Assembly (NCBI GenBank): GCA_964617665.1
Contig: CAZUAH010000015.1
Coordinates: 1-62,078, forward strand
Direction of reading: 5' to 3'
Origin: JADHUC01 sp964617665
GTDB taxonomy: Bacteria; Planctomycetota; Planctomycetia; Pirellulales; Pirellulaceae
DNA length: 62,078 bases
The notes beneath the pieces were generated by a model. That model did no database searches. It was given only the letters and a program-made list of their open reading frames with translations, and had not been told where the DNA came from. Below, piece after piece: positions 28,862 through 36,158 of the stretch. The position numbers were made by a program, and so were the translations under genes. The number at the start of each line of letters is the position of its first letter. Within the stretch, counting starts at the first letter, position 1.

Positions 28862-30241
28862 ATGGCATTAGCTGAACTGCTCGACGCACTGGAACAAATC
28901 TACCCGAAAGACCGGCTGCTGACAGGTCCGGCGGAATTGGTGCCGTACGAGTCGGACGGACTGACGGCATTCCGCGTCAAGCCAGCCGGGGTCGTGCTGC
29001 CTGAGACCCAGGAGGAAGTCGTTCAGACGGTACGCCTGTGCCATCGTCACCAAGTTCCCTTTATGGCGCGCGGTAGTGCAACCAGCCTGAGCGGCGGATC
29101 CGTACCGGTCGAGGACGGCTTGGTGATCGCGTTGAATCGGCTCGATCGCGTCGTTCGGTACGATGCAAAACAAAGGACCGCTGTGGTCGAGCCGGGGGTG
29201 GTCAATTGGAAGGTGTCTCAAACGTCGGCCGCCGATGGCCTGTACTATGCGCCCGATCCGTCCAGCGGTCCTGTGTGCACGATCGGCGGCAACGTCGCAT
29301 TCAATTCGGGCGGGGCCCACTGCTTGAAGTACGGAATGACGGCCAACCACGTGTTGGGAATTAAAGCCGTGCTGCCCGACGGCGAGGTCGTTCAACTTGG
29401 CAGCGACAGCCTGGAGCCGTGCGGATCCGATCTGACTGGTATGTTCATTGGCTCGGAGGGGCTCTTCGGAATCGCTCTTGAAATCACAGTGCGACTTCTG
29501 CCCAAGCCCAAGGCGTACAAAACCGTTCTGGCTGCGTATGACTCGCTAAGGCGAGCCGGAGACGGTGTAGCGATGGTCGTGGCCGCCGGCCTGCTTCCCG
29601 GTGCCATCGAGATAATGGATCGGCTGGCGATTGACGCCGCCGAGGCTGCCGTGAACGCCGGCTACCCGGACGATGCCAAGGCCGTCTTGGTCGTCGAACT
29701 GGAGGGCCCGAGCGAAGAAGTCGAGGCCGAGCATCCACGACTGATGGAAGTGCTCGAACAATCCGGTGCGTATGAAATTCGCGTCGCCCGTGACGACGCC
29801 GAACGGGCTGTGATCTGGAAAGGGCGCAAGAGTGCCTTCTCGGCCGTTGGGCGGCTCAGTCCCGATTACATCGTGCAAGACGGCGTGGTGCCTCGAACGA
29901 AGTTGGGAGAGGCATTGGCGGAAATCGAGCGACTGAGCCACGAATATGACATTCGAGTGGCCAATGTATTCCATGCCGGCGACGGCAATCTTCATCCGCT
30001 GATCTTGTACGACGGTCGCGAGCAAGGTGCGATGGAACGCGCCGAGGGGTTGGCCGGCGAAATCCTGCAGATGTGCATTCGGCTGGGCGGATCGGTAACG
30101 GGCGAGCACGGGGTGGGCCTCGAAAAACGCGAAGCCTTGCAGGAGATGTTCGGGCCCAAGGACACGGAGTTCATGGGCCGGATCCACAAATCCATCGACC
30201 CCGAGCAATTGGCCAACCGCGGTAAGATGTTCATTGCTTGA
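28862..30241 (+). CDS. glcD: Glycolate oxidase FAD-linked subunit
   Basis: 459 aa from ATG 28862 (GAGG 6 nt upstream; the in-frame TTG at 28856 is not needed). The FAD_binding_4 core contains PFMARGSATSLSGGSVP and CTIGGNVAFNSGG; the C-terminal FAD-oxidase domain contains NVFHAGDGNLHP and VTGEHGVGLEKR. With the next two genes it forms the three-subunit glycolate oxidase, which oxidises glycolate to glyoxylate and passes electrons to the quinone pool. D-lactate dehydrogenase is the main alternative, but the DEF gene set favours glycolate. Confidence 0.93.
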   Translation: MALAELLDALEQIYPKDRLLTGPAELVPYESDGLTAFRVKPAGVVLPETQEEVVQTVRLCHRHQVPFMARGSATSLSGGSVPVEDGLVIALNRLDRVVRYDAKQRTAVVEPGVVNWKVSQTSAADGLYYAPDPSSGPVCTIGGNVAFNSGGAHCLKYGMTANHVLGIKAVLPDGEVVQLGSDSLEPCGSDLTGMFIGSEGLFGIALEITVRLLPKPKAYKTVLAAYDSLRRAGDGVAMVVAAGLLPGAIEIMDRLAIDAAEAAVNAGYPDDAKAVLVVELEGPSEEVEAEHPRLMEVLEQSGAYEIRVARDDAERAVIWKGRKSAFSAVGRLSPDYIVQDGVVPRTKLGEALAEIERLSHEYDIRVANVFHAGDGNLHPLILYDGREQGAMERAEGLAGEILQMCIRLGGSVTGEHGVGLEKREALQEMFGPKDTEFMGRIHKSIDPEQLANRGKMFIA

Positions 30242-30243
30242 CC

Positions 30244-31338
30244 ATGGACACAGCAACAACAATCGAACAAGTTCAGGATGCTGTGGCGGACCACACGCGG
30301 CTACGCGTCACCGGAGGTGGCAGCAAGCCCGCGCTTTCGGCCGACGCCGATTTGTCACTTGCCGGGCTGAGCGGCGTGTTGGAATACGATCCGAACGAGT
30401 TCACTTTCACCGCACTGGCTGGCACGACCATCACCGAGGTCGAAAAGCTGCTGGCCGAGCACGGTCAATACCTGCCGTTTGATCCCCCGCTTGCGAAATC
30501 CGGCGCGACTTTGGGCGGAACCGTGGCCGCCGCACTATCTGGACCAGGCCGCTATCGTTATGGCGGAGTACGAGACTTCTTGATGGGAGTGCGCATCGTC
30601 AATGGCGATGGGGAATTGGTTCGAGGTGGTGGCAAAGTGGTCAAGAACGTAGCCGGCTTCGAGTTGCCCAAGCTGATGGTGGGCAGCTTGGGGCGATACG
30701 GCATCATGGTCGAACTTTCCTTCAAGGTATTTCCCGCACCTGCCGCCACGGCGACCATAAGCGTCGACTTTCCGGATTTCGTGGCCGCATTGGAAATGAT
30801 GGAGCGTCTCACAGTCTCTCCACTGGATATTGCCTGTCTGGACCTGGAGCCGCCGAGCCGACTTTGGATACGCATGGGCGGTTTGGCGGAGAGCTTGCCT
30901 AAGCGCGTTGAACGACTGCGCCGCTTGATCGGAGACAGAGGCGAAATTGTGGACGTACCAGAGGACAAAGAAGCCGCCTTGTGGGAAGGTTCCCGTAACT
31001 TCACGTGGCTGCCGGAAGATCACGGATTGGTGAAAGTGCCCCTCGTACCATCGCAACTCCCAGAGGTAAAGGAATCACTGGCATCCTGCGAATCAGCCGT
31101 CCCCAGACGCTATAGCGTCGGTGGCAATGTTGCTTGGCTGGCATGGCCACGAGAGTTGCCGCCGTCGAGATTGGGCGAGCTTCTGGCGGCACTCGGCCGA
31201 CCGGCCCTCGCATTGACCGATGATTGGCCAGATCCACTGCTGGGGAGACATCCTGCCAACGCGTTTGCCGACCGGTTACTTCGAGTGTTTGATCCCAAAG
31301 GCAAGTTCAGCTATCGAGCCGAACCTGCAGCAAACTGA
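30244..31338 (+). CDS. glcE: Glycolate oxidase FAD-binding subunit
   Basis: 364 aa. ATG 30244 lies 2 bp after the glcD stop, indicating translational coupling. The FAD-binding half shows GATLGGTVAAALSGPGRYRYG and VVKNVAGFELPKLMVGSLG. It is shorter than GlcD and lacks the full substrate domain, as is normal for GlcE. It completes the flavin part of the complex. Confidence 0.92.
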   Translation: MDTATTIEQVQDAVADHTRLRVTGGGSKPALSADADLSLAGLSGVLEYDPNEFTFTALAGTTITEVEKLLAEHGQYLPFDPPLAKSGATLGGTVAAALSGPGRYRYGGVRDFLMGVRIVNGDGELVRGGGKVVKNVAGFELPKLMVGSLGRYGIMVELSFKVFPAPAATATISVDFPDFVAALEMMERLTVSPLDIACLDLEPPSRLWIRMGGLAESLPKRVERLRRLIGDRGEIVDVPEDKEAALWEGSRNFTWLPEDHGLVKVPLVPSQLPEVKESLASCESAVPRRYSVGGNVAWLAWPRELPPSRLGELLAALGRPALALTDDWPDPLLGRHPANAFADRLLRVFDPKGKFSYRAEPAAN

Positions 31339-31355
31339 TTGTCACGGCACGCACC

Positions 31356-32624
31356 ATGCAACACGAGATTTCCGGCGGCGAGATCGGCCCCCACGGCGAA
31401 CCGATGAGTCGGGCTGTGGAAGCTTGCGTACACTGCGGATTCTGTCTGCCTACGTGTCCGACGTACGCTGTATTGGGCGAGGAGATGGATTCGCCGCGAG
31501 GCCGAGTCTATCTCATGAGAGATCTGCTGGAAGGCAAGTTGGATGCGAATGGCGCTGACGTGTATCTGGATCGTTGCCTCGGCTGCCTGGGATGCGTTAC
31601 TGTGTGCCCGTCGGGTGTGAGCTTCGGCGAACTGATCACCCCATTCCGCATGAAGGCGGAAGCCGAACGTAAACGCACCGTCTCCGATCGCCTGCTTCGC
31701 CAACTCTTGCTTCGCACGGTCCCTCACACCGGTCGATTCCGGATGGCGGCCAAGATGGGTCGGCTGGCCAAGCCGCTGAGCGGTCTTATGCCGGGTCGCC
31801 TACGCGAGATGCTTGGTCTGTTGCCCGATCGACTGCCAAAGTCGCAGCCGCTGCCCGAAGTGCATCCGGCCGAGGGAGAACGGCGCGCCCGCGTGGCAAT
31901 GTTGGCTGGTTGTGCCCAACAGGTGCTGGCGCCGGAAATCAATTGGGCCACGTTGCGCGTGCTCGCTCGGAACGGCGTCGAGGTTGTGATCCCCAAGGAT
32001 CAGGGCTGCTGTGGGGCGCTGGCTGCACATACCGGCGCCGGCGGCGATGCCAAAGCCTGCGCTAGACGAAACCTCAAGGCTTTTCCTGACGATGTCGACG
32101 CGGTGATCACCAACGCGGCCGGTTGCGGGTCGGGCATGCACGAGTACCCGCTGTGGCTGAAGGGGGAACCGGAAGAGTCGGCGGCCCAGGCTTTTGCGGC
32201 GAAGGTGAAGGACGTGAGCGTGCTTCTGTCCGAATTGGGACTCGAACCGCCCGGCGAACTCGACGAGCCGCTCAAGGTAGCCTATCACGATTCGTGCCAT
32301 TTGGCTCATGCCCAACGTGTCACGTCAGAGCCCCGGCGTCTGTTGGCGACCATCCCCAACCTGAAGCTGCTGGAAGTGCCCGACGGCGAGATCTGCTGCG
32401 GATCGGCCGGTAGCTACAACATCGAACAACCACAAATCGCCAGCGAATTGGGCGATCGCAAGGTCAACGCGATTCTCTCCACCGGTGCCCAAGCCGTGGT
32501 TGCCGGAAACATCGGCTGCATCGTACAAATCGAATCCCACCTTCGCCGCGGAGGGCACCCCCTGCCCGTCTACCACACCATTCAACTGCTGGACAAGGCA
32601 TATCGTTCCGCTCAGATGGGTTGA
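31356..32624 (+). CDS. glcF: Glycolate oxidase iron-sulfur subunit
   Basis: 422 aa. Two 4Fe-4S ferredoxin motifs are visible: CVHCGFCLPTCP (C24, C27, C30, C34) and CLGCLGCVTVCP (C74, C77, C80, C84). Two CCG domains follow (CCGALAAHTG and CCGSAGSYN), which usually bind a further cluster or interact with the quinone pathway. It lies 17 bp after glcE, completing the glcDEF operon. No GntR-type regulator gene is adjacent. Confidence 0.93.
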   Translation: MQHEISGGEIGPHGEPMSRAVEACVHCGFCLPTCPTYAVLGEEMDSPRGRVYLMRDLLEGKLDANGADVYLDRCLGCLGCVTVCPSGVSFGELITPFRMKAEAERKRTVSDRLLRQLLLRTVPHTGRFRMAAKMGRLAKPLSGLMPGRLREMLGLLPDRLPKSQPLPEVHPAEGERRARVAMLAGCAQQVLAPEINWATLRVLARNGVEVVIPKDQGCCGALAAHTGAGGDAKACARRNLKAFPDDVDAVITNAAGCGSGMHEYPLWLKGEPEESAAQAFAAKVKDVSVLLSELGLEPPGELDEPLKVAYHDSCHLAHAQRVTSEPRRLLATIPNLKLLEVPDGEICCGSAGSYNIEQPQIASELGDRKVNAILSTGAQAVVAGNIGCIVQIESHLRRGGHPLPVYHTIQLLDKAYRSAQMG

Positions 32625-32751
32625 TGTACCCGTCGGATGCCGCTTTCGCTGCTGGACAGATCTGCAGGTCCATCGCAAAACATGTACAATTGCGGACATG
32701 ATTCCAACACGCGACCGGCCGTCGCGATCCCTTCAAACGAACGAGGAAGTC

Positions 32752-34302
32752 ATGCGCATTGACTCTTTAGGAAAGACACAATTAGTTGTCGCGATTGCTG
32801 CCTGTGTCTTGGCACTGGCTGCCTTCGGCACACACGGCCGCGCCGCACCGCTTCGTGCTGGCGTGGCTGTCGAGGGCATCACGGCCGACAATCCAACCGT
32901 CGTTGTCCACGATCCACTGCACGTCAAGACGCTGGTCGTCGACGATGGGACGACGAAAGCCGTGATTATCAGTCTCGACGTCGGCGGTGTCTCGGCCACA
33001 TTGCTTTCGATGCTCCGCTCGCGTCTGCGAGACGAGTTAGGTATAGACGAAGCGAGCGTGGTCGTCGGTGCTTCACACAATCATCACACTCAAGGCCAAG
33101 TGGCCAGCGACGTAGCGGATCGAACGCTGAAAGCTATCCGGCGGGCGATGGAAACGATGGTACCCGTCAAGATCGGCGCCGGTGTCGGCCGCGAAGACCG
33201 GATCATGATGAATCGGCGATTGCGTTTGAAAGACGGCCGTCATTGGACTATCCGCCGTGCCAACCCGTCGCCGCGAGCCGCAGACATCGCAGGTTTGGGG
33301 CCCGTGGATCCGGAAATCGGGATCCTACGCATCGACAAGGCCGGCGGCGAACCGTTGGCCGTGTTGTATAACTTCGCGGGGCACGCCTACGGCGGAGTGC
33401 CCAATGAGGGCGTTACCGCCGACTTCCCCGGTTTTGCGTCGGTGGTGCTCGAAGAGGCGTTCGCGCACAGTGCCGTGGCCCTCTTCCTGCAAGGCGCGTC
33501 CGGCGATATCACGCCAATCCGCTACAAAGACGTTGACGCGCCGCCGCCGACCGAACAGTTGGGGACGATGCTGGGCCTGAGCACGTTGAAAGCCGCCAAT
33601 CGGATCGAAACTCAAGGAGCCGGTACGATCAAGGCCATTTCTGAGACGATCGAACTACCCAGGAGGCAAGATGCGGAAGCCCGCATCGAATCGTTAGAAA
33701 CGCAACAGGAGGAGGTCTTGAAGTTCTTCACAGGCATCGGTTGCGGCACGCACGGAGCCGGGACGTTTCTGAACTTCAAGAGCTTTCTGCCTCTATACAT
33801 GAAGCACACGGTGGACCCAGACCATCCGTCCTATTCGTCGTACCTGTACGCTCATGAGGAGGCAATGGGGAACAAATGCCTAGAGCATCTTGATACCGAG
33901 AACCGGAAGCGGGTCGAAAAGTACCTGGAGTGTATCCGGCAGATGGAGCGGTTGATCCGCATTCGTTCGAATCTTCAGATGATGCAGCGACATGCAAAGC
34001 GAACTGGCCAAGGAAGCATCGCTGTCGAAGTCCAGGGAATCAAAATCGGCGACTTTGTGCTTGTCACGTTTCCCGGCGAGTTGTTCGCCGAAGTCGGTTT
34101 GCGAATCAAGAAACAGTCGCCATTTGAACACACGTTCGTCGCGGGCTACGCCAACGGCCATTTGGGTTACGGTCCCACCGCCGATGCCTATGCAAGCCAA
34201 GCCTACGAGGACTGCCTCACACCGTTCGCGCCCGAATGGCAAGAGATCTACGAAGCAAAAGCGCTGGAGATCATAGGTCGGCTCAAAACAGATGATCGTT
34301 GA
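32752..34302 (+). CDS. Exported neutral/alkaline ceramidase-like protein (516 aa)
   Basis: ATG 32752 has GAGGAA upstream and starts a signal peptide (LVVAIAACVLALAAFGTHGRA); the longer frame from 32485 overlaps glcF and is rejected. The domain follows the ceramidase N-terminal family: VVGASHNHHTQG (metal-site His), YNFAGHAYGGVPNEGVTADF and ALFLQGASGDITPI. It resembles the Tat-exported protein at 16752-18158 in these motifs but uses a Sec-like signal. The substrate is unknown. Confidence 0.75.
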   Translation: MRIDSLGKTQLVVAIAACVLALAAFGTHGRAAPLRAGVAVEGITADNPTVVVHDPLHVKTLVVDDGTTKAVIISLDVGGVSATLLSMLRSRLRDELGIDEASVVVGASHNHHTQGQVASDVADRTLKAIRRAMETMVPVKIGAGVGREDRIMMNRRLRLKDGRHWTIRRANPSPRAADIAGLGPVDPEIGILRIDKAGGEPLAVLYNFAGHAYGGVPNEGVTADFPGFASVVLEEAFAHSAVALFLQGASGDITPIRYKDVDAPPPTEQLGTMLGLSTLKAANRIETQGAGTIKAISETIELPRRQDAEARIESLETQQEEVLKFFTGIGCGTHGAGTFLNFKSFLPLYMKHTVDPDHPSYSSYLYAHEEAMGNKCLEHLDTENRKRVEKYLECIRQMERLIRIRSNLQMMQRHAKRTGQGSIAVEVQGIKIGDFVLVTFPGELFAEVGLRIKKQSPFEHTFVAGYANGHLGYGPTADAYASQAYEDCLTPFAPEWQEIYEAKALEIIGRLKTDDR

Positions 34303-34316
34303 AAAGGACGCCACCG

Positions 34317-35705
34317 ATGAGACTGCCACTCAAGCGATCGGCAGATCGACTCTTTCCCGCCGTAGCGGAAGTCGCCAAGACTTTCGGTGATCCACCTCAT
34401 CGGCCGAAACTCTTGACGAGTTCCGCTACCGGCATAGTCTCATTTGCCGCTCGCCTCATCGCGGTCATGGTAGTCGCCACGGGATTCGCGCCGGACACTG
34501 CCCTTGGCCAGAGCCCGCGTGCCCCGTCGTCTGACCTCTTCCCTCTGACGCGTGATCGCTTTGGGACACTGGGCGCACCGAACAGCAAAGACGCATGGGA
34601 CGTGTTGGGAGCCAGTTGGTTCAAGGCTGGTGACTGCTACTGGCAAGGCGGAAACTGGGTACCGAACAATCGTGTTCAAACGTGGCTTCTGGTACGTCCG
34701 CGCATGTACTTCACCGGCAACAACCGTGTTTGGAATCCATCGCCGAAGCCGCCCACTTGGGACTACCGCAATAAGACGAAGGCGTTCATCCAGCAGAACA
34801 AGGATCGCATCGGCATCATCGCCCTGGGTAACAGCATTTGCTTCGCGGACATCGAGAGCGGCTATTACGACATCGACGAGTACGTGAAGTGGTATCACGA
34901 TTTCCACCAATTCGTCCATCGCCTGAGTCCACGAATCAAGTTCGCACCCGGCGACCTGCAATCTGCATGGGGCGGTCTGCAAGGAACCGAGCAGCTAGAG
35001 AGCTACATGGCGGCGTACAAGAAGAAATACGGCGAACCCATGCCGATCGACGCCGTCGGCCTGCACTGCTACATCACGGGCAACAAACCGCCGGACTGGG
35101 CCAAGCCGGAGGTCATCGGTGTGGAGACGTTCAAACAGAAGATCCGTACGATGCGGACGTTCATGAAGCGAATCGGGCTCCAGGACACCGCCTTCGTGAT
35201 CACCGAGATGGGCGTGTTCAACCACCACTGCGAACCGCGTCTGAGCGATGAGCGACTGTTCGAGATCATGAAAGGAGCCATCGAATTCATGGAAGGTCGT
35301 GAGGGCATCGACAGAGAACTCGGCATGCCTTCCGACAAGCACCGTCTGGTGCAGAAGTGGAGCTACTCGGCATTCCCACACCTAGTCCGCGACGGCCGCC
35401 TCACGCCCAGGGGCAAAGTGTACCACGTGCTCGTCGACAAATACTCGCGACAGTGGACAAGCAATCAGCGCCGCAGGCGGTCTCTAATTGCTGGGCAGAC
35501 TACTCGCTTGGATGCACCTGCTTCAGCAATCTTACGAATTCTGGCAACGACAGCCGACTTGCCCGACTCACATCCAGATCATGCTGTTTGCAGACACGTG
35601 CACGCAGCTTCAAGAGTGACTCTTTGCGGTTACCGCCCATCTCATCGCAAGTTATCGAAATGTAGCTGTATGCCTTGCGATCGTCGTCATCGCGATCAGA
35701 ACTGA
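34317..35705 (+). CDS. Putative exported clan GH-A-like glycoside hydrolase
   Basis: 462 aa from ATG 34317 (AAGGA 8 nt upstream), 15 bp after the ceramidase-like gene. The export signal is ARLIAVMVVATGFAPDTALG, but a 68-bp palindrome (34362-34429) lies in front of it in frame, adding about 23 foreign residues. The barrel-like domain has IIALGNSICFADIESGYYD, DAVGLHCYITG and FVITEMGVFNHHC, where the Glu is a candidate nucleophile. The last roughly 80 residues after SRQWTSNQ are basic and low-complexity and run antisense to the degenerate minus-strand gene at 35500-36158, so the native C-terminus is probably shorter. The family is not assigned. Confidence 0.6.
   Translation: MRLPLKRSADRLFPAVAEVAKTFGDPPHRPKLLTSSATGIVSFAARLIAVMVVATGFAPDTALGQSPRAPSSDLFPLTRDRFGTLGAPNSKDAWDVLGASWFKAGDCYWQGGNWVPNNRVQTWLLVRPRMYFTGNNRVWNPSPKPPTWDYRNKTKAFIQQNKDRIGIIALGNSICFADIESGYYDIDEYVKWYHDFHQFVHRLSPRIKFAPGDLQSAWGGLQGTEQLESYMAAYKKKYGEPMPIDAVGLHCYITGNKPPDWAKPEVIGVETFKQKIRTMRTFMKRIGLQDTAFVITEMGVFNHHCEPRLSDERLFEIMKGAIEFMEGREGIDRELGMPSDKHRLVQKWSYSAFPHLVRDGRLTPRGKVYHVLVDKYSRQWTSNQRRRRSLIAGQTTRLDAPASAILRILATTADLPDSHPDHAVCRHVHAASRVTLCGYRPSHRKLSKCSCMPCDRRHRDQN
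34362..34429. repeat. Dispersed palindromic repeat, family A (copy 1), inside a CDS
   Basis: Arms GTAGCGGAAGTCGCCAAGAC... and its near-complement ending CTTGACGAGTTCCGCTAC match at 23 of 26 positions. The 68-bp element is in frame in the signal-peptide region of the glycosidase gene. A second copy is at 40180-40239. Confidence 0.85.
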
Positions 35706-36158
35706 CGCCTTGCCCTGCAAGCAGATCCGCGAATACCTTCGCGTCTCCAAGTGCTTTCTTGTAACTTGTTGTTCAGCAAGATAAGAGTCACATGCGGGAC
35801 TTCCCTTCAACAGTCCAGGCAAGAACGGTCGGTCTAGCTTCTCGTATATTTCCTGCTGCTTCTGGTATTCCTCAACCGTCCAAACGATGCCGGGTTGCGG
35901 ATCGTAGGGCTGTCCCGCCGAATTGCAGAAAAGCCCAGCCGAATCAACACCTCCCAATCCTACTAGGACAGGCTCGGCCAGATAATAATGGCCGATGTCC
36001 AGGATTTGCCATTTCGATGGCGGGATTCCCAGATACGGACTATAGTGCGGTCTACGCCACGATTCTCCACGCGCCAGCGTCACGTGACCCGCCGCACTCG
36101 GCGCGGCTTGCTGCGACGGGTCGGTCAGGGGTTTGGCTTGACGCCCGTGATGCCCCAC
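35500..36158 (-). pseudogene. Frameshifted hypothetical gene (minus strand)
   Basis: One frame from about 36105 down to 35775 encodes ILDIGHYYLAEPVLVGLGG and EEYQKQQEIYEKLDRPFL, then ends in unlikely sequence at 35652. Shifting by one base near 35764-35774 (after DSYLAEQ) continues convincingly: TSYKKALGDAKVFADLLAG, RKAYSYISITCDEMGGNRKE and LSLPEFVRLLKQVHPSE, with a stop at 35500. The joined protein would be about 200 aa with no family I recognise. Its 5' end overlaps the end of the TIR gene in another frame, so the original start may be lost. A sequencing error is possible. Confidence 0.55.
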
